Shown here: positions 55,071-63,090 of the stretch, one piece after another
How the letters are laid out: every line of letters begins with the position of its first letter
How positions within the stretch are numbered: the first letter of the stretch is position 1
NCBI GenBank assembly: GCA_019323015.1
Contig: JAHWHY010000006.1
Span: forward strand, 19,751 to 83,750
Length of the DNA stretch: 64,000 bases
Direction of reading: 5' to 3'
Origin: Candidatus Woesearchaeota archaeon
GTDB taxonomy: Archaea > Nanobdellota > Nanobdellia > Woesearchaeales > ARS49
Made by a program: the position numbers and the translations under genes
Notes under the pieces: model-generated
The model's input: only the letters and a program-made list of their open reading frames with translations
Databases searched by the model: none
What the model was told of the DNA's origin: nothing

Positions 55071-55091
55071 TTTTGGGTAAGGTTTAAATAA
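55071..55091 (+). repeat. TTTTGGGTAAGGTTTAAATAA repeat, copy 3 of 3
   Basis: The third copy, located 22-42 bp before the ATG at 55113. At this distance the TTTAAATAA part can serve as the BRE/TATA element of the 49-residue membrane protein gene, so the repeat seems to be a mobile or duplicated promoter block. Confidence 0.6.
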
Positions 55092-55112
55092 TACGCTTCT
55101 TATTGTATTACT

Positions 55113-55262
55113 ATGAAAAAATCAGACATGCGTAAATGGCCAATACCTGCAGGAATCTTCATAGGATTAGGCATAGGGATGCTTACTGGACAGGTATTTG
55201 CATTCTTGCTTATTGGACTAGGCGCAGGTATTTTGATTACTTATTTGGATAGAAAGAAGTAG
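55113..55262 (+). CDS. Small two-helix membrane protein (49 aa)
   Basis: 49 residues: MKKSDMRKWPIPAGIFIGLGIGM... with a glycine-zipper pattern (GIFIGLGIGMLTG and GLGAGILI), two short hydrophobic spans and a basic tail DRKK. Glycine-zipper spans suggest tight homo-oligomers. No family is recognised. It is the last plus-strand gene before the repeat-flanked BRO region. Confidence 0.6.
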   Translation: MKKSDMRKWPIPAGIFIGLGIGMLTGQVFAFLLIGLGAGILITYLDRKK

Positions 55263-55275
55263 TGTAGGAAAATTT

Positions 55276-55352
55276 AGTTCTTGTAATATTCTCTTTTTCT
55301 TATTAATAATATGAATGCTGCTGTGTAGATAAGAAATCCCGTCAGTATTGCT
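55276..55352. repeat. 77-bp direct repeat, left copy
   Basis: This segment matches 57258-57334 at 73 of 77 positions, in the same orientation and with no gaps. The right copy is the 3' end of the membrane-protein gene 57256-57720; here it is a stand-alone fragment without the rest of that gene. The two repeats bracket the two BRO-type genes. Confidence 0.85.
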
Positions 55353-55385
55353 TAGTGTATATTTGGATAGGTCTTGCAGGAGAAT

Positions 55386-56207
55386 TCATTTTTTTGCTAT
55401 TCTTTTTCTTTTTTCTGGCTCTTTCAGGTAGTTTTCACCTGTGACTATTGTTTTGCCTATCTTTTTTTCAGCATCTTTTCTTGCATTGCCTGCTACTTTT
55501 CCACCGTCTTTTGCAGCATCCTTGCATTCAGTGAAACCTTCTGCTTCCTTGTTTCTTGTGATTTCAGTAGTCACCCTTTCTCCAAGCATTGTGAATATGA
55601 GTTCCAGGTCATTCATATGGTCTCTCAGGTTTTCCTGCTTCAGGCCTTTTAGCTTTTGGTATTCTTTTGGAGTCATCCCAAAAGTTGCTTTTGAAATCTC
55701 TGATGTCAAAATGGCAAATTCCTTGTCTTCTTTTACGCTTCTCTTTTTCCACTCATCTGTGAGTTCATCCCTTACTGCAATGCCCCTCACTCTTTTTTCA
55801 ATCCATTCATCACTGTAGCCTTTTTGCCTGTAAAGCTCTTTCATCCGCTTCTGTGCCAGTTCTGGATCCTGTATTTCCTGGACTCTTTCATAGCCGACTT
55901 TTGCAAGCCATTGCTTGAAAGGCTCTGCCTTTTTTGAGGGGATGGACTGGATTATTCTAAACATAGACTCTGTGTCAGCGCAGTCTGTGGCATATTTTTT
56001 GCCGTCAGCAGAAGGTAATTTCAGTTGTAAACAAAATGTTAACAACTGCTTTTCTCTTCCTTTTAGCACCCCCCAATACTGCCTTGGGCTTGGGCTGTCT
56101 GTCAATGCCTCAACAACATCAACAACAGAGAAAAACCACGTACCATTATGCCAGATTCTCCTTATCTTCTTGTCCTGAAAGACAACCAAAGCATTGTTTT
56201 CATCCAT
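55386..56207 (-). CDS. BRO-N domain protein (antirepressor/DinD-like), copy 1
   Basis: 273 residues starting MDENNALVVFQDKKIRRIWHNG. The N-terminal BRO-N domain (VFQDKKIRRIWHNGTWFFSVVDVVEALTDSPSPRQYWGVLKGRE) is typical of viral and plasmid BRO/antirepressor proteins; the second half is the DinD/RhuM-like helical region (GIAVRDELTDEWKKRSV... ISKATFGMTPKEYQKLK). The start is chosen because the TATA box GTTTATAAAG lies about 26 bp upstream and overlaps the longer alternative start. It is a close paralogue of the next gene. Confidence 0.85.
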   Translation of the reverse strand: MDENNALVVFQDKKIRRIWHNGTWFFSVVDVVEALTDSPSPRQYWGVLKGREKQLLTFCLQLKLPSADGKKYATDCADTESMFRIIQSIPSKKAEPFKQWLAKVGYERVQEIQDPELAQKRMKELYRQKGYSDEWIEKRVRGIAVRDELTDEWKKRSVKEDKEFAILTSEISKATFGMTPKEYQKLKGLKQENLRDHMNDLELIFTMLGERVTTEITRNKEAEGFTECKDAAKDGGKVAGNARKDAEKKIGKTIVTGENYLKEPEKRKRIAKK

Positions 56208-56321
56208 TTTATTACAAATGATATCCTTCTTTATAAACTTCACGCGTATATGTCCAGTGGCTTTTCTTTATATGCTTTTCTTAGAAAAAAGCGGATGAAT
56301 TGCGGTTCTTCTTCAGTTGTA

Positions 56322-57161
56322 TCAATTATTTTTTAATTCTTTTTTCTTCTTTTTTTCTAAATGAAGATAGTTTTCTTTTGAAACCAGTGATTTTCCAGTC
56401 TTTTGCTCTATCTCTTTTCGGGTGTTTTTTGCAATATCTCCCCCTTCTTTTGCTGTATGCTTTAGTTCTGGAAATCCTTTTGCATCTTTTGAGATGGTTA
56501 TGTCTGTTGTTGCCTTTTCTCCGACCATCGTGAGTATAAGCTCCCAGTCAGTCATGTGGTCCCTAAGGTTCTGGTTTTGCTTTTGCAACCTCTTAAATTC
56601 CTTGTATTCTGATACTGTTTTGCCGAAAGTTGCCTTGCTTATCTCATTTGTGAGAATGGCAAAATCATCTTGTTTTTCAGCACCCCTGTTCTTCCATTCG
56701 TCTGTTAAATCCTGCCTTACTGCAATGCCTCTTAATCGCTTATCTATCCATTCTTTAGGATAACCTTTGAGCTCATAATATTCCTTTACTCTGTCCTGGG
56801 CCAGCTCAGGATTCTCAATCTCTTGAATACGCTCATAACCGACCCTGGCAAGCCACTGCTTGAAAGGCTCTGCCTTTTTTGAAGGGATGGACTGTATTAA
56901 TCTGAAAGCGTTTTTTGTGTTTACGCAGTCAGTGAGCCTCAATTTGCCGTCATCTGCAGGCAATTTCAACTGTATCCAAATTGGGGACAGTTCAAGAGCG
57001 ATAAACTCCCTGTCCTTTACCTTGCCCCAGTACTGCCGGGGAGTAGGGCTGTCAGTCAGAACTGCAACTATATCAACAACAGAGAAAAACCACTCACCAT
57101 TATGCCAGATTCTCCTTATCTTCTTGTCTTGAAAGACAACCAAAGCATTGTTTTCATCCAT
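56322..57161 (-). CDS. BRO-N domain protein (antirepressor/DinD-like), copy 2
   Basis: 279 residues, about 65% similar to copy 1 by eye. BRO-N is VFQDKKIRRIWHNGEWFFSVVDIVAVLTDSPTPRQYWGKVKDRE and the C-terminal half has GIAVRQDLTDEWKNRGAEKQDDFAILTNEISKATFGKTVSEYKEFK. The promoter region is also duplicated (TTCACGCGTATATGTCC block and TTTATAAA box). Both copies look intact. They probably act as DNA-binding regulators from a virus-like or plasmid-like source. Confidence 0.85.
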   Translation of the reverse strand: MDENNALVVFQDKKIRRIWHNGEWFFSVVDIVAVLTDSPTPRQYWGKVKDREFIALELSPIWIQLKLPADDGKLRLTDCVNTKNAFRLIQSIPSKKAEPFKQWLARVGYERIQEIENPELAQDRVKEYYELKGYPKEWIDKRLRGIAVRQDLTDEWKNRGAEKQDDFAILTNEISKATFGKTVSEYKEFKRLQKQNQNLRDHMTDWELILTMVGEKATTDITISKDAKGFPELKHTAKEGGDIAKNTRKEIEQKTGKSLVSKENYLHLEKKKKKELKNN

Positions 57162-57255
57162 TTTATTACAAATGATATTCTTATTTATAAACTTCACGCG
57201 TATATGTCCAGTGGTTGTTCTTTATATGTCTTTCTTAGAAAAATCCGGAAGAGTT

Positions 57256-57720
57256 TCAGTTCTTGTAATATTTCCTTTTTCTTATTAATAATATGAATGC
57301 TGCTGTGTAGATAAGAAATCCTGTCAATATTGCTGCGCTTATTCCTGCAATTGTTGCTGTCCATTCTGCAGTGTTTGTCGGGATTCTTGTTCCGAATTCT
57401 ATTGATTTTTGCAGGTATATGTTTATGTCTGAGAATATCACTATTCCTGTTATCAGGTAATCCAGTGCCCTGTATGCAAGGAATATCAATGCTGCATAAA
57501 GGCCTATTCTGTTCTTCTTTAGCGTGAAAACCACTGCAGTCAGTAATAGTATTAATTCTGCTGTCCACACCAGTTTTACATATAAATTTGTTAAATCAAT
57601 CCCAAAAACAGGCGCTGTCAATGGATAAGGCACGAATATTATACTTAGAATGTTTTCAATTATGAACAATACAAAGACAACAAGCATTACATTAATATAC
57701 CAAGGATTTTGTTTTAGCAT
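57256..57720 (-). CDS. Four-span membrane protein (154 aa)
   Basis: 154 residues with about four membrane spans (MLVVFVLFIIENILSIIF, LVWTAELILLLTAVVFTL, LYAALIFLAYRALDYLITGIVIF, TIAGISAAILTGFLIYTAAFILLI) and a basic tail RKRKYYKN. Its 3' end (57258-57334) is duplicated at 55276-55352. No family is recognised. It lies downstream of the hypothetical gene at 57760. Confidence 0.65.
   Translation of the reverse strand: MLKQNPWYINVMLVVFVLFIIENILSIIFVPYPLTAPVFGIDLTNLYVKLVWTAELILLLTAVVFTLKKNRIGLYAALIFLAYRALDYLITGIVIFSDINIYLQKSIEFGTRIPTNTAEWTATIAGISAAILTGFLIYTAAFILLIRKRKYYKN
57258..57334. repeat. 77-bp direct repeat, right copy
   Basis: The right partner of 55276-55352 (73 of 77 identical). It comprises the last 26 codons and stop of the membrane-protein gene, which places a recombination break inside a coding sequence without destroying this copy. 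The 2-kb interval between the repeats contains only the BRO pair. Confidence 0.85.
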
Positions 57721-57759
57721 TGGATATATTTAACGGTTGAATGTTTATAAAGGTAAGGT

Positions 57760-58785
57760 TTAGCCAAATTTTTCTTTTAATTTCTTTCTCAAAGGCTTTA
57801 TGAAAAGCTTTCTTACCTTGCTGTCAGGCCAGGTATAGATGTCTCTCATTTTATTTAGGTCTTCGAATGTGAGCATCTCTGCAGCAGTGTATCCTTCGAA
57901 GTGTGCTTGATGATCTAACTCACTCGCGTCTTTCTTTAGTATATTTGTATATCTTAACTGATTCAATTGGTCTTTTAATGATTCAAATGCATCGCCTGCA
58001 TATTTGTTGAGGCTGTCCGCGCAGTCTGCTCTGTAAAGCCTATCCATGCCTTCATCTGCTGCTTTCGGCGTTTCGTACCTTCTTACATTTTCAATAGTGT
58101 CATCAATTAGTTCCGTAAGTACCTCTGAGATTTTATCAATACCCAAGAAAAGCGCGACTAAATTATTTTTTAGCACTTTGTTTTTTGCCATTTCTGCAAT
58201 TTGTTGTTTGCATTGTTCAAGACAAGATATGCATTTTTCTGTATCCTGATCTCTTGCCCAGGATCTAACGAGACCTACGCTCTTGCTTTGTATATCCTCA
58301 AAATCTGCTGAAATAGCGCATGCTTCTTCATGATTAGTTTCAAATCCTGCTGTTTTACCTTTTTTGATATAATAATCTATGGCGCCACTAAATTCATATA
58401 TTTTTGTGTGGTTTCTTGGCTCTTCATTTTCAAAAATGTTTTTCAAAGTGCTGTTTTTGATAATTTCCCTGCCAATGATGTCAGATATCCTTCCAAAGAA
58501 CTCATCGACATTGCTTGCTTTTTTAGTAATACCTAACTTGTCTATCAAAGTTTTTGGTCTTGCAAAATCCCTCAAGAAGTGTGATGCTTCTTCAAATCTT
58601 GCAGCACCAGGCTCTTTTGTATCCAAAGAAATGTTTATGCGGTTTTCAAGTGGATGATAATAAGAGTGTTCTCCAACTGCAGTAACCTCGGGATAAGCCT
58701 CCCTCGGCACAGTGATGCCTCCCCAATCTGCTAGAAGTTCAATACATTTGTACACGTCGTCCCTAACTTGCGTCTCTGTAGTCAT
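57760..58785 (-). CDS. Hypothetical protein (341 aa)
   Basis: 341 residues, soluble, predominantly helical (for example LKNLVALFLGIDKISEVLTELIDDTIENVRRYE and DAFESLKDQLNQLRYTNILKKDASELDHQAHFEGYTAAEML), with five Cys of which three lie in EKCISCLEQC. There is a His pair in HSYYHPLENRI and an E-x-x-x-F-x-R/D pattern, but no recognised enzyme motif. The promoter for the minus strand is TATATACTC just before the ATG. Confidence 0.6.
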   Translation of the reverse strand: MTTETQVRDDVYKCIELLADWGGITVPREAYPEVTAVGEHSYYHPLENRINISLDTKEPGAARFEEASHFLRDFARPKTLIDKLGITKKASNVDEFFGRISDIIGREIIKNSTLKNIFENEEPRNHTKIYEFSGAIDYYIKKGKTAGFETNHEEACAISADFEDIQSKSVGLVRSWARDQDTEKCISCLEQCKQQIAEMAKNKVLKNNLVALFLGIDKISEVLTELIDDTIENVRRYETPKAADEGMDRLYRADCADSLNKYAGDAFESLKDQLNQLRYTNILKKDASELDHQAHFEGYTAAEMLTFEDLNKMRDIYTWPDSKVRKLFIKPLRKKLKEKFG

Positions 58786-58863
58786 ATAGAGTATATAGGT
58801 TTTAGGGGTTTATAAAGCTGCTGTTTAGAAAGTTTTTTATAAATTCCTTGTTTATTTCTTATT

Positions 58864-59241
58864 ATGGGAAGCATGATTGAATTGAATGATACATTGCAGA
58901 TAACTACTTCTCAAGGTTTTCCTAAAGAACTGGATTATGATAAACATATTAAAAAGCCTTTCACAGCTGCTGATTTTGAAGGCAAAGTCTTTGAATTCAA
59001 GGACAAGCCCAAAGTCCGGCTGTATCATCTTCCTCCTGTTCGTAATTTTTTAGTTCATAATATTGATGGTAAATGGTTATATTGGGGTTTGGTGCACATC
59101 ATTGAAATTAAGCATGATACTGTTAATCAAACAACCTCTGGAAAATTCAAGATAATTTACATTTATACTCCTGAAGAGATGAAGTATGCTCATAAATTGA
59201 TTGACAGGAATAAGGATACGGATTTTCTTGGGGTTATGTAG
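58864..59241 (+). CDS. Hypothetical protein (125 aa)
   Basis: 125 residues, starting MGSMIELNDTLQITTSQGFP. It has short beta segments (KVRLYHLPPVRNFLVHNIDGKWLYWGLVHIIEI and KFKIIYIYTPEEMKYAHKLID) suggesting a small beta-barrel. The TTTTTTATAAATT box lies about 20 bp before the start. No family is recognised. Divergent from the 341-residue gene. Confidence 0.6.
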   Translation: MGSMIELNDTLQITTSQGFPKELDYDKHIKKPFTAADFEGKVFEFKDKPKVRLYHLPPVRNFLVHNIDGKWLYWGLVHIIEIKHDTVNQTTSGKFKIIYIYTPEEMKYAHKLIDRNKDTDFLGVM

Positions 59242-59276
59242 GAAGGTTTAAAAAGTCTAATTCTTTGAGTATTCTA

Positions 59277-60740
59277 ATGCTCACAAAATCAAAATATCTT
59301 ATCGGTTTACAGTGTCCGAAATATCTTTGGGTTATTGTTAATGCTAAAGAGACTATTCCTGAGGCAGAGGATTCTGATAAGATTAGGTTTGCAGAAGGTG
59401 ATGAGGTTGGCAGGCTTGCTACTACACTTTTTTCTGGAATAGATTTGTCTGAATTAAGTTTTAAGGATAATATTGAAAAAACTAAAAAGTCTTTGAAATT
59501 AAAAAAGCCTATTTTTGAGGCAGGTATTTTAGTGGATGATTTATTTTCAAGAGCAGATATACTTAGGCCTGTTAAAGATAAATGGGATATTATTGAAGTT
59601 AAATCTGGTACTAAGGTCAAGCCTGAGAATATTCATGATCTTTCTTTTCAAAAGTTTGTTTATGAAAAGGCTGGTTTAAAGATTAGAAAGTGTTTTTTGA
59701 TGCATCTGAATAATGAATATGTAAGAAAAGGCAAATTAGATGTTAAAAAGTTGTTTGTTCAGGATGATGTTACTTCTGAAGTTGAAGATGCTATTATTGG
59801 TATTGAAGACAGGATTGAATTGATGAAGGGTGTTTTGGCTAAAAAGGCTTGTCCTGAATTGCAGATACATGATAAGTGTAAAGATCCTCATAACTGTCCT
59901 TTAATATCAGAATGTCATGGTTTTCTTCCTGAAGATAATGTTTTGAAATTGTATAGGTTAGGCAAGAAATCTTTTAAATTGATTGAATCCGGAATTTATG
60001 CGATAGAAGATGTTCCAGATGAGTTTAAGCTTACTTCTAATCAGGAAATTCAAAAAAAGTGTGCTAAAAGCGGTAAAATTCATGTAGATAAGGCTAATTT
60101 AAAGACTTTTTTGAAGAAGTTGAAATATCCGCTTTATTATCTTGATTTTGAGACTTATTCTACTGCAATTCCTCTTTATGATGGTTTAAAGCCTTATCAA
60201 GCTATTCCTTTTCAGTTTAGCTTGCATGTTCAGGATAAGCCTAATGGTGCTTTGAAGCATTATTCTTTTTTAGCTTCTGTCGGTGATCCTAGAAAGGAGT
60301 TTTTGATTGAGTTGAAGAAAGTTCTGGGTGATAAAGGTTCAATAATTGTTTATAATCAAAGTTTTGAGATTAGTCGTTTGCGTGATTTAGCTGAATTTTT
60401 CCCTTCTTATTCTAACTGGGTTGAATCAGTTGTTAATCGTGTTGTTGATTTGATTATACCTTTCAGAAACTTCTGGTATTACAATCCAAAGCAAAAAGGC
60501 AGTTGTTCTATCAAGTATGTTTTACCCGCATTAACAGGCAAAAGCTATGAAGATCTTGAAATCACTCAAGGCGGAGACGCCAGTCTAGACTACTTCTGGA
60601 TAACTCACGGACTACCATTTAGAAAGAAGGCTACAGAGAAAGATATTGCTAAAGTTCGGAAGAATTTGTTGGAATATTGTTGTCTAGATACAGAAGGAAT
60701 GGTTTGGATTGTTGAGAAGTTGGGGAGGATTGTAAAATGA
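59277..60740 (+). CDS. DUF2779 nuclease: PD-(D/E)XK plus exonuclease-like domain
   Basis: 487 residues. N-terminal part: YLIGLQCPKYLWV, FAEGDEVGR, and the nuclease core DLFSRADILRPVKDKWDIIEVKSG (D...E-x-K), typical of Cas4/RecB-like proteins, with Cys (CPELQIHDKCKDPHNCPLISEC) that could bind an Fe-S cluster. C-terminal part: YYLDFETYSTAIP and VYNQSFEISRLRDLA, matching the DEDD/RNase H-like 3'-5' exonuclease of DUF2779, ending YCCLDTEGMVWI. The next gene overlaps its stop. Confidence 0.87.
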   Translation: MLTKSKYLIGLQCPKYLWVIVNAKETIPEAEDSDKIRFAEGDEVGRLATTLFSGIDLSELSFKDNIEKTKKSLKLKKPIFEAGILVDDLFSRADILRPVKDKWDIIEVKSGTKVKPENIHDLSFQKFVYEKAGLKIRKCFLMHLNNEYVRKGKLDVKKLFVQDDVTSEVEDAIIGIEDRIELMKGVLAKKACPELQIHDKCKDPHNCPLISECHGFLPEDNVLKLYRLGKKSFKLIESGIYAIEDVPDEFKLTSNQEIQKKCAKSGKIHVDKANLKTFLKKLKYPLYYLDFETYSTAIPLYDGLKPYQAIPFQFSLHVQDKPNGALKHYSFLASVGDPRKEFLIELKKVLGDKGSIIVYNQSFEISRLRDLAEFFPSYSNWVESVVNRVVDLIIPFRNFWYYNPKQKGSCSIKYVLPALTGKSYEDLEITQGGDASLDYFWITHGLPFRKKATEKDIAKVRKNLLEYCCLDTEGMVWIVEKLGRIVK

Positions 60741-61351
60741 AGTATGAAGATATGCGAAAAACAATATTGAATCTTGAATTTGATAAGAAAAAAGTAATTT
60801 GTACAGACATAGATGGCGTGGAGGTATATGTTATTAGACCTTCTGTTTTACCTAAACGATTTAAAGACTATGATGTAAAGAAGAATTTTCAAATTTGGAT
60901 TAAGGAAAAAGACAGAGAATTTAGACCAAATCATTTAAGAGTTTTAATAGATTTAAATCTAAGAACAAGATCACGGCCAGATCTTAAAAGGAAACTATTG
61001 CAAGCATTTGATAATGTTTTTTATGGGCAAGATCCTGAAGCAGAACTAAACAAACTAGGGGAAGAACGTTTCGAGCATTTTCTTAATAATATTGAAATAA
61101 TACTTACATTAGCACAGCTGTTCTTAATTGAGCAAGAAATTAATTATCTCAAAGAGAGTCAATTCGATCCAGGAAATTTATTTCTTCAAGGATGGATACG
61201 AGAATTTATAGATAATCCTAAGGAAATAGATAATCTTTGCATGAGTGTCGCCAATAGACAACCGCCTAAAATAAAGTATACATATAAAGAAAATAAAAAA
61301 CATAAGAAATATGACAAAGATTTCAAGTCTCTTTGGTATTTTGAAGATTAG
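60737..61351 (+). CDS. Unknown protein coupled to the DUF2779 nuclease
   Basis: 204 residues: MKYEDMRKTILNLEFDKKKVICTDIDGVEVYVIRPSVLPKRFKDYDVKKNF... It is rich in Lys, Asp, Asn and Ile, more AT-biased than its surroundings, and mostly helical after residue 80. It overlaps the DUF2779 gene (ATGA) and ends convergently with the adenine methyltransferase gene (4-bp overlap). Position suggests a restriction or DNA-processing partner, but no nuclease motif is visible. Confidence 0.6.
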   Translation: MKYEDMRKTILNLEFDKKKVICTDIDGVEVYVIRPSVLPKRFKDYDVKKNFQIWIKEKDREFRPNHLRVLIDLNLRTRSRPDLKRKLLQAFDNVFYGQDPEAELNKLGEERFEHFLNNIEIILTLAQLFLIEQEINYLKESQFDPGNLFLQGWIREFIDNPKEIDNLCMSVANRQPPKIKYTYKENKKHKKYDKDFKSLWYFED

Positions 61352-62184
61352 TAATTTGTAATAACCACTTCATTAATCTTTCCGCGGTTTGAACCATTAG
61401 AATTAATAGGTCTTGAGGCTTTTACGATGTGTATGTTATATTTTTTATACAATTTTTTGATAAACGCAGTATCACTATTGGATAACATTACTTTACAACC
61501 TTTTTTGTCTAATATTCTAAAAATATTTGCTAATTCTTTTTGTTCGTTTTCAAGAAATTTATTTTTTGTGTAGGTTGTAAAACTTTTCCCTTTCTTTAGA
61601 GGATAGTAGGGAGGGTCAAAATAAATAAAATCTCCTTTTTTTGCTAATTTAATTACCTTTTCAAAAGACATTTTTTTTGTTTTTACTTTTTTAAGTAATT
61701 TAGAAATTAGTCTTAATTTGTCTGCTTGTATTATGTCTGGATTTTTATAAGAGCCCATTGGAACATTAAATTGCCCTTTTGAATTTACTCGATATAAACC
61801 ATTAAAACAAGTTTTATTTAGGTAAATGAATCTTGCGGCTTTTTCTAATTTGGTCAACTTAGCAGGATCCATCTGCCTTATTTGATAATAATATTCTTTA
61901 CTTTGTTTAAGATGCTTTTTTTTGTGTTCTTTTAGTTTATTTATTAATTGCTCTGCATCTGTTTTAATCGCATTAAATGCAGTAATTAATTCATCATTAA
62001 TATCAGATAACACTGTTTCTTTTGGTTGGTACTTTTGAATTACATAGAACGCAACAGCCCCACTGCCAACAAATGGTTCGAAATATCGCTTAATTTCTTT
62101 TGGAAAAAACGGTTTAAACTGCTCAATTAATTGGAGCTTGCCGCCCGCCCATTTCACAAAACGAGGCACCTCTGTTTTTTTCAT
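61348..62184 (-). CDS. DNA adenine methyltransferase (Dam/DpnM D12 class)
   Basis: 278 residues. FVKWAGGKLQLIEQFKPFFP is motif I (SAM binding), GSGAVAFYVIQKY and VLSDINDELI follow, KTCFNGLYRVNSKGQFNVPMG is the family Dam signature, and DPPYYPLKK is motif IV (catalytic DPPY). It transfers methyl to N6 of adenine, most likely in a short palindromic site such as GATC. It is convergent with the 204-residue gene; together they may form a restriction-modification or defence module. Confidence 0.93.
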   Translation of the reverse strand: MKKTEVPRFVKWAGGKLQLIEQFKPFFPKEIKRYFEPFVGSGAVAFYVIQKYQPKETVLSDINDELITAFNAIKTDAEQLINKLKEHKKKHLKQSKEYYYQIRQMDPAKLTKLEKAARFIYLNKTCFNGLYRVNSKGQFNVPMGSYKNPDIIQADKLRLISKLLKKVKTKKMSFEKVIKLAKKGDFIYFDPPYYPLKKGKSFTTYTKNKFLENEQKELANIFRILDKKGCKVMLSNSDTAFIKKLYKKYNIHIVKASRPINSNGSNRGKINEVVITNY

Positions 62185-62322
62185 TATGAAGAAGTTTTGT
62201 TATCTAGTTTATATACCTTACGCATCCTTGTCCAGTGTCCTATAAGAGGCTACGGAGAATGTTTTATACTAGAACATGTCTTGTTTGTTTTTAGGCTTTA
62301 TATCGTTAAGGATTTTCGGAAT
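62185..62322. other. 138-bp intergenic region
   Basis: This stretch lies between the start of the methyltransferase gene and the end of a YdjM-like gene. On the minus strand the region upstream of the methyltransferase ATG contains TATATAAACT (about 62207-62216), a plausible TATA box. No ORF or RNA is seen. Confidence 0.45.
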
Positions 62323-62679
62323 CTAAATCGGCAGCCCTGCAGGTGTTCCAGAATCTAATACCAAATGGCTTGCGAAAGCAAATATCATAGATTGAATCAA
62401 ATCCTTTTGTGCGGATGTTAAATTTGGATTATTTTGTGCCCATTCCCAGATCTTTGGCAAAGCTACTGCAGAAATAACTGCACTATGACCTATTTGTCTA
62501 TGTTGTGGGTTTGTTGGTGGATCAATTATGTCAGATAACACTCCTGCAAATCCTGAGCAAGCACCAACTGTTAACAATTCAGCTAGTGAAATTTGCTCAT
62601 TTCTTTGATTCTTTTGTGCAATATAATTTAATATTCCTATGCCTGCACTTGTTGTAAAATGTGTTTTCCCATCAGCCAT
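62323..62679 (-). CDS. YdjM-like membrane-bound metal-dependent hydrolase
   Basis: 118 residues. The N-terminal MADGKTHFTTSAGIGI, the central SDIIDPPTNPQHRQIGHSAVISA and the C-terminal FASHLVLDSGTPAGLPI hold the His/Asp pattern (GxTHF, D-P-x-x..H-R-x-x-x-H-S, H-x-x-x-D) of the YdjM/DUF457 family. It is short for the family (about 150-200) and lacks most membrane helices, so it may be a minimal or truncated member. It follows the SNase-like gene by 6 bp. Confidence 0.72.
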   Translation of the reverse strand: MADGKTHFTTSAGIGILNYIAQKNQRNEQISLAELLTVGACSGFAGVLSDIIDPPTNPQHRQIGHSAVISAVALPKIWEWAQNNPNLTSAQKDLIQSMIFAFASHLVLDSGTPAGLPI

Positions 62680-62685
62680 GTTTTA

Positions 62686-62967
62686 TCACCTGCCTTTGTT
62701 TCTAAAGCCTCTCTTTAACAATCTGTTGTTGATTGAGCCATCTTTGTTTGACATTTCTACTATTTTTCTGCCGTATTTTCCTGTTGCAATGGTTTTTACA
62801 AAAACATTGCCTTTGCTTCTTCCAGTCATTCCAGTGGCAGCTCTTGTGGCTCTGCTGCCACCAAATTGGTGTTTCTCAGGTGCTCGTACTCGAGCAAGCC
62901 TGAAGGATGTTCCATCTGAAAAGTGTCCAGAGTCTCCATCCAGCCATTTTTTAATTTTTCTTCTCAT
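62686..62967 (-). CDS. Thermonuclease (SNase)-like domain protein
   Basis: 93 residues starting MRRKIKKWLDGDSGHFSDGTSFRLARVRAPE. The layout V/W-x-D-G-D-x...G-x-x-x-R-L-x-x-V-x-A-P-E and the C-terminal K-Y-G-R-K-I-V...N-N-R-L-L-K-R-G match staphylococcal nuclease-fold proteins. Basic residues replace part of the acidic active site and the Ca-binding region seems altered, so catalysis is uncertain and it may be a binding domain. It is the first gene of a two-gene operon with the YdjM-like protein. Confidence 0.75.
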   Translation of the reverse strand: MRRKIKKWLDGDSGHFSDGTSFRLARVRAPEKHQFGGSRATRAATGMTGRSKGNVFVKTIATGKYGRKIVEMSNKDGSINNRLLKRGFRNKGR

Positions 62968-63090
62968 TTTAAAGCAGGTAAACACTAATACTATTTAAAT
63001 ATTTATGTAAAATAATACATAATAAATCAAACATTGTGTATTAAAGCATATCGTAAGCTTTATATAATAGTAATATTATACTAATAAAAT

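Noticed and set aside
56208..56243. Longer N-terminus (MKFIKKD) for the BRO proteins
   Set aside because: The codons for the extra residues coincide with the TATA box in both copies, and the downstream ATG is at the right distance for a leaderless start.
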